From contig CANTUQ010000083.1 of the NCBI GenBank assembly GCA_947683425.1, positions 2,693,001 through 2,757,000 on the forward strand: a DNA stretch of 64,000 nt, read 5' to 3'. A model generated the notes under the pieces. It made no database searches. It had not been told where the DNA came from and saw only the letters and a list, made by a program, of their open reading frames with translations. Position numbers and translations under genes: made by a program. The stretch is from Excoecaria cochinchinensis. Lineage: Eukaryota > Streptophyta > Magnoliopsida > Malpighiales > Euphorbiaceae. Position 1 is the stretch's first letter. Every line of letters starts with the position of its first letter. Of this stretch, positions 35,336 to 46,775 are shown piece after piece.

Positions 35336-36364
35336 TTAATTTTAAGTTAGGTTTTGTCTTAGTGATTTTTTTTTTTATTAGTGTTTTTATTTCTAGTATT
35401 TCGTAAGGGCAGTTTAGGATTTTTGTTTAATTCATTAATAAATCTAAATTTCCAGTACTTCTAAATTTTTTTGCATTCAAATGCTTAAGTTGTTTTATTC
35501 TTAATTAACATATACCTAGTTTGTTAACAAAATCTAATTTTAATGGAAAGTTTTTCCATAAGTAATAATAGAATGTGATATTAATGAACTTTTTCCAAGG
35601 TTAATGAGATCAAATTACGTCTCACTTTATCCTAAAACTTATTCTTAATTAATAATTCATTTTCAAATTAATCCATGCTGTAAAATTTTATCAAATTATC
35701 CACTTATTCTCAAATTTAATTAATTTGGATGTTAACGAAATATGATTAACTTGCATATGGAGCACTTAATTTTGGCCTATGTACAGTGTTAAAATTAAAT
35801 TACATAAAGAATAAAATAAATATACACAAAAAGCAAACACATTCAAAAATTGAATTAATGATTTTATTAATTTACTTTAAAGTCAAAATAAAAAAAGGAA
35901 AAAAAAAAGTAAAATAAACCTCATTAGGTGATTTTATAAGAATTTTATTTAACCAAAATCAAATTCTCAATTACCATCATTGCGAATTTGCGATCCTTAA
36001 TTTATGGACATGAAATAAGAAGTATATAGTTTTTATATTTTACCTCAATGATAGATCTAAAAAGAAAATTTTATTATATGCAAGAAAATTTAGATATAGT
36101 TAAAGAAGAAATTAAATTTTATCTTCCTATTTAGCCAAACTATGTTCAACGTAAATAATTTGCATATGGACATGAAGGATGTTCACATGGATGTGTTTAA
36201 TTTTGTTTAATTGGTCAATTTTACTTATATTTGTACAAACCTTACCTTACCATCTCCATTAGGGATATTGTTTTAAATATTCACTTTTTGATTTATTGAG
36301 AATCGTACAAGAAATGAAACAAATATTTACCTATAAGCATGTCTTATACCATTTGGATGAAGAA
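35336..36364. repeat. Array spacer, last unit before 36365
   Basis: This is the copy D 3' flank plus spacer, with a repeat core at about 36158. No gene is seen. It stops within GAGAAAACAATATT, where unrelated repeat DNA begins. Confidence 0.8.
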
Positions 36365-37559
36365 TGAGAAAACAATATTGTGATGCGAGCAGAACCCCGT
36401 GAGGCCCCAAAGACCCGCTTTTAGGGCTTTCGAGAGAGGTTCATGGAAACTTGCAAGTGAAATTGCAAGGGCGTCTATTTCGGGCAACAATAAGGTTTCA
36501 TAGAGTCGCCACCCAATTGAACATTGAAAAAGTTCGTCTAGCCTCAGTAAGCTTAAGACAGCGCAGTTATGTCCATCATAGGCAAGCCGGAGGTGTCTTG
36601 GAGGTCCCACCCTAACATTAGGATGGCCCTCTCGGCCTCGCACTTAGGCAAACCAGAGGTGTCTTGGAGGCCCCACCTTAATAGAACATTAGGATGGTTC
36701 TCTTGCCTCGTGGCGCCTAAAACTGTACAAATTTGAGCCTTTTTACGGGACACAAGAGGTGTCTTGGAGGCCCCATCCCAATAGAACATTAAGATTGCCC
36801 TCTCACCTCGTTGAACCCAAAGACTAGAGATGGTTCGGGACTTCTCATTTATTCATACCTTGGTTAAATTACAGTTAAGTTTTGAATTTTAGATTTCATC
36901 CCTTTTCTCATACGTTTTAAATGCAGTTTAATAGAGCGCATATCAATCACATATATAAAAGCGATAAAAAGCAAGATTAAAATAAAGTAGAAAGGAAATA
37001 AAATAGGCTATAACAAAACTAGGGGCGAAATACAACCCCCAATATAAAATAAATGTAAATCATGCATAAAATGAGATATTTATTAAGAGTAAGGACATTA
37101 GTTCTCGCATGCATAATTAAAAAAAACAATGTTGAAGTGATAATTTATTTGGATGAAAAAATTAGGACATTGGTCCCATTTTATTAGAAAAATCCAATTT
37201 ATTTATAAAAATATTTTTGTTTGATTTTTAATTAAACGTGCATAAAATAAATGATTTTATTAATAATTACATGAAAAATAAATTAAAATAACAAATAAAG
37301 GAAAATTGATAAATACAATAAAAATAACCAATCTCCCGATCTCATCCTTCGCTTGCATGAATGCTCAAACAAGGAAAAGTAAGGATTAAAACAAAAAACA
37401 CAAAATAAATTAATGTTAGTAATCAAATCAAGAAAATACATAAAAAAATAAATGGTAGATTATAATAAATAAAATATGCATTGTTGATGACAAATTAATT
37501 AAATGACATATTAAAATAAATAGATGATTAACATGCTAATAAAATTAACACAAATAACG

Positions 37560-37620
<61 letters not shown>

Positions 37621-38368
37621 GAAATGAAGAATAAACAATTAAATAAAATAAAGTAAAAACAATATTAAAAATGTTAAATCTATATACATAATCACATAAA
37701 ATAAATAAAAAAAAACACAATAAATATAAAAATCTACATTATTACTAAACAAATATAAACAAAATAAATAAAATAAAAATAAAATTAAAAGATTGAGTCT
37801 AAAATGTTTACCCTCAGATTTTGGATTTGATGGATGAAAAATATGATTGACTTTCTTGATTTGATTCACAAAATAGAAAAAAAAAATAATAAAAATTGAA
37901 ATTTTGTTCCAAAAGAAAATTGATTAAAAAAATAATAGAAGAAAAGAAATTAATTCTTAAGAACAAAAAATTGATTTCTTTGTCTCAAAAATTATTATTG
38001 ATAAAAATTGTTTAAAAAAAAGGAAGAAAAGAAATTTAATTTTCAAGATCAAAGAACTATTTTCTTTGCCTCAAAAATTATAATTGACAAAAAAATCCAA
38101 ATTTTAAAAACAAACAATGATTTTATTTGTCTCAAGAAAAATTATTGATTAAAAATTGAATTTTTTAACCTAAAAATTTTATTTGGAAAAGAAAAGTTAA
38201 GAAAATTGTAGAGAGAATTCTTAGAGAAGAAAAGAAGAAGAAAATCAAATTTTTGATGTCAAAATGAATTTCCCCTTCTTCCTTTTTCCAATTTTCTATT
38301 TTAATCAATAAAAATGGAAAAAATCAACATTTAAGGAAGAAAATGAGATTTTTAATCCTTTTTCAAAT
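36365..38368. mobile_element. Unclassified repeat with AT-rich tail
   Basis: A GC-rich head (36365-36830) includes AGAGTCGCCACCC and three repeats of about 66 bp (36581, 36646 and 36748, sharing GAGGTGTCTTGGAGG). It is followed by about 1.5 kb of very AT-rich sequence with a (TAA)n run at 37560-37617. It has no convincing ORF. The AGAGTCGCCACC word occurs in non-coding parts of plant LTR retrotransposons, so a retrotransposon leader or LARD-like element is likely but unproven. Confidence 0.45.
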
Positions 38369-39205
38369 TTTTGTATTGTTTATATTGATGATGTTCTTGT
38401 CTTTTCAGAGTCAATTGAACAACATTTCAAAAATCTCAGGACCTTTTTCAATGTGGTAAAGAAAAATGGACTTGTTATTTCAAAAACAAAAATCTTTTTA
38501 TTCCAAACAAAAATTTGTTTCTTAGGACATTACATTTCCCAAGGGACAATTGCACCAATAGAGAGATCTTTAGCTTTTGCTGATAAAATTTTGGATAAAA
38601 TTTTAGATAAAACCATGCTTCAGAGATTCTTAGGAAGTCTGAATTATATCTTAGATTTTTGTCCAAACATCAACCGATTAGCAAAACCCTTGCATGGTAG
38701 GTTGAAGAAAACCCCTGTTCCTTGGTCTGATGAACATACTAGAATAGTTCAACAAATTAAAAAACAGGTAAAAGAAATTCCATGCCTACATTTAGCTGAC
38801 CCATTAGCACCTAAAATTGTTGAAACTGATGCGTCTGACTTAGATTATGGAGGCATTTTAAAACAACATGTGGGCGGGAAAGAATGCATAGTCCAGTTCA
38901 CATCTGCACATTGGAATGCTTGTCAAAAGAATTATTCTACAATCAAAAAAGAAATTCTTTCAATTGTCATGTGCATTTCAAAATTTCAAAGCGATTTACT
39001 AAATCAAAAGTTTTTCCTTCGGATTGATTGCAAATCTGCCAATGAAGTTTTACAAAAAGATGTTCAAAATATCGCATCAAAACAAATTTTTGCCAGATGG
39101 CAAGCTATCCTTATTATATTTGATTTTGAAATTGAATTTATTAAGGGAGATAAAAACTCGATTCTTGATTTTCTAACCAGAGAGTTCCTTCAAAACAAGA
39201 CCTAA
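38369..39205 (+). mobile_element. Endogenous pararetrovirus RT-RNase H fragment
   Basis: An open frame of about 278 codons carries a reverse transcriptase core beginning at the YIDD catalytic motif (near 38384-38395). It then has the connection segment with FLGHYIS and RFLGSLNYI, and an RNase H domain with ETDASDLDYGG and KNYSTIKKEILS. This arrangement and wording are typical of Caulimoviridae polyproteins rather than Copia or Gypsy. The frame is open to its own stop at 39203-39205. The N-terminal part of the polyprotein (movement protein, capsid, protease and RT fingers) is missing, so the fragment cannot function as a virus. Assignment to a genus (Florendovirus or another) is uncertain. Confidence 0.85.
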
Positions 39206-39206
39206 A

Positions 39207-39604
39207 ATGCCAAGAAAATCAAAAGGAAAAGGAAAAGAGGTCCAGAAAGAAGACCAGAATATTTCAAAAACTGTAGCAGCCTCGTCTGCCACAGAAATTA
39301 AATCATGGGCCCAAATTCTTGAAGAAGATGAGGAGGCTCTTGTAAAACAGTCTCAGGTCCAACAGTAGATCGAGACTCTTTCCAAACAGCCAAAACTTGA
39401 CTCCCTTTTTAAAATACTAGCAGAACAGCAAGCAGGTAAAGCCTCAGGAACTATTTCAAAACCAGAGGAAGGATCTTCATTTTCAAAAACCTCCTCTAAA
39501 CAAATTTCAAAACTTACACAAGAAGCATCTTGTAGTAGACAACTTATCAAACCCTCCGATCTCGAAGTCATTTCTTCAAAATCCTCACAAGAGGAATTTT
39601 AAAA
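39207..39604 (+). pseudogene. Second ORF of the pararetrovirus fragment, broken
   Basis: An ATG lies one base after the RT-RNase H stop. It starts MPRKSKGKGKEVQKEDQ and is interrupted by TAG at 39366-39368, after 53 codons. The same frame then continues for about 77 codons of Ser/Lys/Glu-rich sequence to a stop near 39601. The position directly after the polymerase ORF fits a downstream caulimovirid ORF of unknown function. It is non-functional as it stands. Confidence 0.6.
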
Positions 39605-40426
39605 AATTGTTTTAACATAAAATAGTTCTGAAATCATTTTGTCTCAGGCATCTTTAGTTAAAGGTTTAATTCCCACCTGGACAAGACCTATATGTATGTA
39701 ATTATATTTCCTGTCTTGGTGTTTTTGCAAGTTTTTTTGAGAAATAAGTTGGATGGTTTCAAAAGGTTTTGAGATTTGAACATCCCTTTCTTTCGTTTTA
39801 ATGACATAGTCATTTTTGGAAAGGTTTTGAAACAGACCAGTTTCATAAACTTGATCTTTTTTTTATTTTTGGAATTTTTCAATTGTTCCTTCTCCTCCTA
39901 CTGATAAGCTTCCTATTCTTCCTCGGCGCAAGTCAGCTAGGAATGCTATTCTTAGGATCAAAAATCCTCATCAACCAGGACAACCTGGTAGCAGTTCTCT
40001 TCCTATAGATGTTGATCCGTAATTATGCATTTAGGTTATCAAACTGTTTTTGTTATACTTGACTCTCATCTTTTGGTTATGTTTTGGATTTGGCTGTGTT
40101 GGAACTTTTAGTTGTGTTTTTATGCAGCACAGTTTTTCCTTCTTTTTGGCTGATGACAAATAGGGGGAGAAAAATATTGATATTGATAGTATTAACAGAA
40201 AATTTTTAGTTTGCTTTTGATTTTTTAAATATGGTTAGATATAATTGTGCATATGTTTAATCAGTTTTTATATTTATACCTTATGCTAACTGCTTACTGC
40301 TTATATGTTTTATCTTTTAAGCTGACACCCCCCATGCACATATTCAGGGGGAGCTTTATAGATTAACCTAGATAGACTTTTAAGTGGAGTTTATTAAAGT
40401 TTTGTTATCATGAAAAAGTGGGAGAT
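39605..40426 (+). mobile_element. SIRE-like Copia 3' internal region
   Basis: A short coding tail at 39897-40022 (PILPRRKSARNAILRIKNP... ending IDVDP-stop) is followed by non-coding sequence. That sequence has the repeated purine tracts TAGGGGGAGAAA (40160) and CAGGGGGAGC (40345), and GTGGGAGAT directly before the LTR. This matches the 3' end of SIRE/Maximus-type Copia elements. 39605-39896 holds nothing I can assign. Confidence 0.6.
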
Positions 40427-41674
40427 TGTTGGCTCAAGAGCACATCCTAATTTTGATGATAATCAAACCTTAAATAAATTCTATTGTGAATTCTTTTCTA
40501 AGTATTTTCTGCAGGTATTTTCTACACAATTTCTGATGCAAAATCATTCATGCATGGACATTAGAAGACATATTTTTAAAATTATCTTAGTTTATTAGGA
40601 ATTAGGATACTAAATTGTAAGATCAAATTGAGGTATATTATTTCCATCCTTGCATATACATCATAGCTTTAAAATTGCATAAAAGATGTTTTAAGTTAGA
40701 AAATGAGCTTTTGATCAAAACTAGTTTTCGTCAGAAAATGATTCGTTTAGAAAATGAATTTCTGTCTATCAATTTTCTAAATGAATTTATGGCAGTATTA
40801 GAATTCTGAACAAAAATCTGGATTTCACTACAAGACAAGAAAAATAGCTAGTTAGCGGCTAGTGAAGTCTATTTTCTCTGTTTGGCCCTTCAACGGTTAG
40901 TTTATGTTTCAAACTCTTAGAACTAAATTTTTTAGTATAAATACATGATGTTTGACCCATTAAAAGGTTAGAGAAAAATTATAAAGAATTTCTATCACTT
41001 AAGAGAAAAAGCTTAACTTTGTTATTCAAAATTTTCACATCTTTTGCACTTCATTCTTTACATATTATTCTCAATTTGATTATAGCTTTGTGTTGTAATT
41101 GTTTGTGAGAAAATTCTATTTGTAAAAGATTGTGAGTTGGGTTGGCTAGAACTTAGGAAAAATTCTAGTAAGTATTTTTTATCTTTTACTTTGAGAAAAA
41201 GATTGTTAGTAGATATACAAATCTAAAATTGTATATTGACTTTGACTTTTGCCCTTAAAAAAGTTAAAAGTGGAGAGAAAATCTCAAAAAATGAATTTTA
41301 AGGAGTGAATGTAGGCAAGCTGGCCGAACTACTATAAATTTTGTGTGTTTGATTTTCTGCTCTCTTTCCTAAAACTCTACATTTCTACTACTCTGTTTTG
41401 AAATTCTGAAATTTGTGTTTTCAAAATTATTCTTTAAAATAATTTTTAAAATATTCACAACAAATTTCACACATAAACTTTTCAGAATTATTTCTTGAGT
41501 TTTTTTATTGTAAAAGAACTTGCAAAAATTTGATCATTACTTGCATTATATTTCTGTGTTCATAGTCAGAATTCTGTATATTCATATATTTCTGTTTCAT
41601 TAGAAAATTAGCCAGAAAAATTTGAGACACTCAATTCATCCCCCCCCCCCCCCTGTGTGTCTTTGGGACCTACA
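40427..41674 (+). repeat. 3' LTR of a SIRE-like Copia element
   Basis: A 1248-bp LTR runs from TGTTGGCTCAAGAG to TTTGGGACCTACA. It includes a 14-C tract at 40 bp before its end (41640-41653), a feature of this LTR type. The related fragment at 14849-15226 (minus strand) confirms the left end. The element's gag-pol and 5' LTR are absent. Confidence 0.8.
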
Positions 41675-42592
41675 AGGTTAATCGGACCAATTTTAATGGT
41701 TAACGGTTAGTGTTTTAAAAAAATCGATATTAATGGACAGATTTATTTATTTTACTCATAGACTAGTTAATATATATATATATATATATTACAATTTTTT
41801 TATTTCATTATTTTCATATTTAATTATTTATATTCGTTTAATTTTCATTACTTTAAAATATATTTCAAATTTATTTTAATTTTTTTAAAAAATATTTTAG
41901 TTAATTTATTAATTGTTCAATATGTCCATATTTAGTATTTATTATTATTTCTTGATTTATCAATTTCTCATTAATGAAAATTAAAATATATTGGAAAAGC
42001 TATATAACATTAATATATTAACTAAAATTTTCAATAATTTAAAAAAAAACTATAATTTTTTATATATGTTAAAATAATGTGTGTCAAGTTAAAAAAAATA
42101 AAGGAAAAAATTTATTTGCGTTAGACGGTTTTATTTTAATAATTTCGCATTTTTAAGTATTTTTGTTACACTTTTTTCATTATTCTAATTATTTTGAAGT
42201 TTTTAATTATTTTTTTAATTGACGATTAATAAGTGTAATTGTCCATCTAATTAGGGTGATAATTGACTGATTAATTTATTTACTTATTAAGTCTTAATTT
42301 TTAAAAATAAAGTTGCTTATATCCATAAAAAAAATTTATTTTAACAACAGTTATGTTATATTATAGTGAAAAAAATTTAATTTTTAAATATTTTGAACGT
42401 TTTAATTTTATTTATAAATGCATCTTATAATTATAATCTAGAAATATTGGTTAATCGATCCGAGAAGTCGAAACCAAAAAACTGGTTAAGCGATTGTAAC
42501 GGACTGTTTATGGTTAGTATTTTGAAAAAATCGATATTACTGGACTAATTTTTTTGGGCTCATGGACTTTTTAACCGGTCCATATTCACCCC
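41675..42592. mobile_element. hAT-like element remnant, 5' end lost
   Basis: The AT-rich interior is bounded by two direct copies of GGTTAGT(G/A)TTTT(A/G)AAAAAAATCGATATTA (41703 and 42512). The right end is CATATTCACCCCTA, a terminal sequence common in non-autonomous plant hAT elements. It sits in the array repeat at CCACTAGAGATATT, where other copies read CCACTAGGGATATT. The left end was removed by the retroelement sequence. Confidence 0.4.
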
Positions 42593-43414
42593 TACCACTA
42601 GAGATATTAATTTAAATATTCATTTTTTGATTTATTGGGAATAGTAAAAGAAAAAAAAAACAAATACTTACCTATAAGCATGTATTTCCATATATTTCTT
42701 TCTTTTTATTTCCATTGATGTAAAATCCACTCATCATCTTGTGCTTCCAAATTTTGGCTACTTTTTTTGGTTCCCCAAATTATTGTGTTTTTTAATTGAA
42801 TTTTTGAATTTTTATGTTATTACATCATATTTTGAAATAATTATTTATACGTACATTAAGTCCAAACTTAATTCTCATAATGAGATAGGAATCAATGCAT
42901 TGTTACATGCATATAATAATGAATAATAAGTGCCAAAAGATTATGAAAGATGATTATTAAATCCAAACTGTGCATTTGGTATTTCTTAAAGAAAAAAAAA
43001 TCATCTATGACATGGTAAACTGCGGTTGAGAAATTGTTATTTACTCTTCAAATTATGATTATTAAAATTTTACTGTATTAAAGTTTAAGCATCATTTTAA
43101 AAAATTGAGAGCATAATAATTATCTATTTTAATTTACTATTTTATTAGAATTTAATTGCATTAAAATCTCCTTTATCGTATTTTTCTATATAAATTAATT
43201 AAAATATCTATGAATAGTAATTTATTTAATTTATAATTATTTTTAAAATTTTGAAATTATTATATCATTTTTTTTAATTCTTGTAGAAAAATGATAGGTC
43301 TATTTAAAGATAAATGAAGAGAGTATTGTACGGAAAAAATATATTTTCATTTGTATACTAAATTAACGTATTGATTTGATAAAAGTGAATTAACGTAATT
43401 GAGTATAAACGAAG
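42593..43414. repeat. Array-type spacer sequence
   Basis: It matches the beta-galactosidase array spacer (for example 23440-24110). Its last 280 bp (43130-43414) also matches 54478-54690 and 55023-55170. No gene is seen. Confidence 0.75.
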
Positions 43415-43870
43415 TGATAAAGCATGAATTGTCTTTATCTGAAGAGGGAGGAAACAGCCGATCGGGTGAGAGCGACCTGAAAGTAAAAATGCCCGGTCGG
43501 ACCGAGCATAAGCACTCCGAAACTTAAGTCAGTAATTTTAGAGAGAGAAAGATTAGAGAGAGAGTGCTCAAGGTTCAATACCTGAGGCCATCGCTTGCTG
43601 GGCTATTTATAAGAGATGTTGAGGGGCACTTGAGTGCCTAGGGGGGTGATCTCTGGCCGTCAGAGTAGGTATCCGGCGAAATGACAGCGAGCAGGAAGTT
43701 GAGGTGAGAACTGCCTTGTGTCAGGCGGCTGATGGGACGGGATGTCACGTCGTCCGATCGGTCCTCCTTGGGGCTCGTGCCTGTTTGCTTTGCCTTGTGG
43801 ACCTTGGGCCTTTCCAATGTTTGGGTCGACTCCATGGGCCAGAAGGCAGATGATATTTGCTGTGTTATCA
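43415..43870 (-). repeat. 3' LTR of the Tat-type element
   Basis: This 456-bp LTR has inverted ends TGATAA and TTATCA. On the minus strand it has a TATA box (CTTATAAATAGCCC, near 43600) and a U5 with ACTTAAGTTTCGGAGTGC. On its internal side lies GAAGGGGGGGCAAG (minus strand, 43871-43884), an excellent polypurine tract. Confidence 0.8.
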
Positions 43871-44101
43871 CTTGCCCCCCCTTCAACAGGTCCGATCGGG
43901 CATGAAGTTGCCTTTGCCGTCCCGCTCGGGTAAAACGCCGCTTGAGCTGTCCCGATTCGAGGACATCCGTTAGCAGGATTATGGACTCGGAAAGGCTGCC
44001 AATTGAAGGGACGCATCTGTTCACAAAGTTATTTTTCAATGATTGTTGTGCGCGTATCGAAGGCGACGCTTGGTTCTTCGTGTAGCCGTAACGTCTCTGG
44101 G

Positions 44102-44153
44102 CACGTGGCAGGGTTTTAATGGTGGAGCCACTGGGGCTTAGACCTATAAATAG
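44102..44153 (+). promoter_or_regulatory. Promoter of the antisense ORF: G-box and TATA
   Basis: CACGTG at 44102-44107 (as GCACGTGGC) is followed about 40 bp later by TATAAATAG (44145-44153). A pyrimidine-rich leader and a consensus donor (CAAGTAAGT, GT at 44289) come next. Together these indicate a real plus-strand promoter inside the retroelement. Confidence 0.65.
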
Positions 44154-44456
44154 GCATTTTTCTGAAACTTTGTCCCTTTACTTCTCGTTGCCCTTAGTGC
44201 TACTCTGTGGAAATTTCTTCTTAATTCTTCGCAACTCAGCAATCCTTCTTGCTTTTCTTCGCAATTCCTTCAGACCTTCTTAGAACAAGTAAGTATTTTC
44301 TCTTTTTGTTTTCCCCGGATTTCTTACTTCGTGTTTGCGCATCATTCCTTGTGCATTTTTACCTTTTCATTGTTTCCAAAGAGTAGCTCTCGTTACCTGA
44401 GATGATAGATTTTTAACGCACCAACTTATCTTGTCTGATGATTGTACGCAGTTGAA

Positions 44457-45968
44457 ATGGCTGGTGGAAAGGATTTGAAGCAGATGTTGGCTGAGCGGGC
44501 CGGGCTAATACGCGAGGCCGACTTAAAGGCCAAGCAGGAGAAGAAAAGACAGAGGTTAGCGGCTACCGAAGGTGCCCCAATTCACGCCGTACCCCTGTCG
44601 GCTATGACCCCGGGAAGCGCTTCGGCTTCGGCCCCGCCCCGATCGGATAGGGAGACACACCGTCCTGGCCCCTCTGCTGCAAACCCCTCGAGGGGAGAAA
44701 GTCAAGAGGAGGGGGCTCTGGTTATCGCTGGTGGCGCCGGCGCTCATCAAGATGAGCCGCGTCAAAGGTTCAGCAAGCGCTCTTCCCACATTGGGGGGGT
44801 TTCTGGAGGAGCATTTGGCAAAGACTGGTCTTCAAGCCAGGTGGCAAGCTTTATCTTCCGAGGTTTGCTTCGGGAGAGCGACCACGCAGAGATTGCGTAC
44901 GATAACCAGCTGGCCCGGGAATACCATGTGCTCAGCCAGCAGCTACTAAAGGTAGCGTCTCCTTTATCGTATTGTCAGTACTTGCTGGAATTGGCTCATT
45001 GGGGTCTTTTCCTTGTCTGCTCATCTTCTTCCCTTTCCTTTTGTTAGGTGTGACTCCACCTCATGGCGGGAGTTTGGAAGGGAAGAGCTGATGTTGTGGC
45101 GAAGAACACGACAGAGGTGGACTCTCGCTATGAGGCCGTTTGGAAGGATGCCTCGACCCTCCCCATGGAAGTGGCTGAACTTCAAAGGGAGTATGCCACC
45201 CTTCGGTCGGAAGCACAGGCTTCTGCTAAGAAGGCCGCCCAAACCGCTCAGGAGTTGGAAGGGTGTCGGGCCGAGGTCGACAGGTTGAAGGGCGACAATG
45301 CCCGTTTGGCGGCTGAAGGCGCTCAGGGTCGAAGGCTGGAGCATCGGGTGACTGCGCTGGACGCCGAGTGCCACGAGTTGAGCGGTGAGAATGCCAGCCT
45401 CAAACTGGAGCGGGCCAGGCTTCGAGGGGAGCGGGATCAAGCTCGGGCCGAGTGCATTCGCTTGCGCAACAAGCGGGAGGCATTGGGAGTGTCAAGGCAG
45501 GAGAGGGAAGCCACCTGGAGGGTCGAACTGGATACAGAGCTCGCCTCTCAGAGGGAGCAGCTTCTTGAGGAGTTAGCGGAGGCGCAGGCAGGGGTTCTAT
45601 CACGTTTTATCCGTGAAGCCGAGAGGCGTTTCCCTGATACCGACTTCAGCTGGATGGGGGATCCCGCGGCCTTGCCCGACCCTACCGCTAGCGATGACGA
45701 AGCGGATCTCCGAGCGGGGCTTTCGCCTGCTGGGACTTCCCAATCCTTACTTCCCGGTGAGGTCACCCGGTCCTGTCTGCCCGTGGGACCTGTCTCTGAG
45801 GGGGAGGCTGCAACTCACCGAGTTGCTTCCGGCTCCTCTCAAGCCACCGACGGGGCTCCATTGTCTTCAGGCGTCGATCAGCCGCAGGCATCCAGATCGT
45901 CGAACTCGAGGGTGGCCGACGGCCGTTCTGTAGCTCCTGAAGAAGGCATTATACATATGGAAGATTAG
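44457..45968 (+). CDS. Tat-element antisense ORF, coiled-coil protein, spliced
   Basis: The likely gene structure has a non-coding first exon ending at 44288, an intron to 44451, and exon 2 with the ATG at 44457 (165 codons, to 44951). An intron from 44952 to 45047 follows, then exon 3 from 45048 to the TAG at 45966-45968. Exon 2 starts MAGGKDLKQMLAERAGLIRE, has a Ser/Pro/Ala-rich linker and ends with a helical block (SFIFRGLLRESDHAEIAYDN). Exon 3 is mostly coiled coil over about 45140-45600 (LEHRVTALDAECHELSGENA) with an acidic C-terminus. With the best acceptor, the second codon of exon 3 is TGA. Either this copy is broken by one nonsense change, or the downstream ATG at 45063 is used. The function of such antisense ORFs is unknown. 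Confidence 0.65.
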
Positions 45969-46149
45969 AATTTTCCGTGTTTTTGTTTTATTTTTATTTT
46001 TTTGTGAGATGTTGTGCCTTAGTAATTTCTATTCTTTATGTGACAAAATAATCTATGTGCTTTGCTTATGGATACTTCCTGAATTGGAAGGAGTCGGGCG
46101 ATCGGTGAGAAATCGAGAATCTCGCAGTCCGACGCCATGGTCTTTATTC

Positions 46150-46388
46150 GCATGTTGGTCCGTTGCCGCTGCATAAAATTGCATATTGGCCTGGGACCGC
46201 TGCGTAGGTACCGCATGTTGACCCGTGGCCTTTGCATAAAATTGCATGGTGGCCTGGGGTCGCTGCGTGAGTATCGCATGTTGACCCGTGGCCTTTGCAT
46301 AAAATTGCATGGTGGCCTGAGTATCGCATGTTGACCCGTGGCCTTTGCATAAAATTGCATGGGGGCCTGGGGTCGCTGCGTGAGTATC
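46150..46388. repeat. 63-bp minisatellite, about four units
   Basis: Units marked by GCATGTTGACCCGTGG-like sequence start at 46150, 46213, 46276 and 46326. The last interval is 50 bp because GGGTCGCTGCGTG is missing. Each unit also contains TTTGCATAAAATTGCATGG, which includes an inverted pair GCAT/ATGC. It lies in the internal non-coding part of the Tat-type element. Confidence 0.9.
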
Positions 46389-46566
46389 CGCCTCGCATAG
46401 TGTTGAGTGTTGCCGCACCCGTCGATAGATCCGAACGGGGAGCAAGTGGTCTGCCATTGACCAGTTTTGGCGTCAGCGGATCGGGAACCTCTTCGATCAG
46501 GGTGCTTACGATCGACCATTTCCGTAATTAAGATCGGATGGGTCGTCGAGCGCACGATGAGCTTCC

Positions 46567-46775
46567 AATCATTGATATAAGTTTGTCATTTTTTTTTCTT
46601 CCATATAATTTGTGGTTTTCTTATGAAATAATAATAATAATAAAAATAATTTGTCTTTGTTTCGATATTTGGTGGAAACAGAAACATTAGTGTCAAAAAG
46701 GCTCTAAGGGTCTCCCATTGCTTATGAAGTTGGTTCTTCATTACCTATTGCTGCAAATATTATTTTAAAAAGGTA
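46567..46775. repeat. Sequence shared with 55490-55625
   Basis: It matches 55490-55625 closely (TTGATATAAG through GTCAAAAAGGCTC). The Tat-type element and its flank therefore interrupted a sequence that is also present in the SART3-like locus. No gene is seen. Confidence 0.8.

Larger units (their letters stand above)
43415..46566 (-). mobile_element. Truncated Tat-type Gypsy element with antisense ORF
   Basis: Read on the minus strand, the left end is a complete 3' LTR (43415-43870). It is preceded by a polypurine tract, and further in by a spliced gene on the opposite strand (44457-45968) and a minisatellite. An antisense ORF between pol and the 3' LTR is a known feature of Tat-group (Retand/Ogre-like) Gypsy elements. 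Gag, pol and the 5' LTR are missing; the element ends at about 46566 in sequence shared with 55490. It is clearly more GC-rich than its surroundings, which points to later arrival. Confidence 0.75.

Noticed and set aside
23301..36364. CRISPR-like or centromeric-satellite reading of the spacer repeats
   Set aside because: The units are about 0.8 kb, few and interspersed with gene fragments in a plant genome; CRISPR does not apply and there is no short-monomer satellite array.
36344..36789. Minus-strand ORFs with repeated GLPxxD-like segments
   Set aside because: They translate the triple 66-bp repeat and cross the junction with array spacer at 36365.
43638..44039. Minus-strand ORFs of 118-133 codons
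   Set aside because: They cross the Tat-type LTR boundary and polypurine tract; two overlapping frames are open only because the region is GC-rich.
45021..45766. Minus-strand and second-frame ORFs over the antisense gene
   Set aside because: They are shadows of the coiled-coil frame at 45063-45968.
46019..46555. 178-codon minus-strand ORF with internal repeats
   Set aside because: It is produced by the 63-bp minisatellite, and three frames are open over it.
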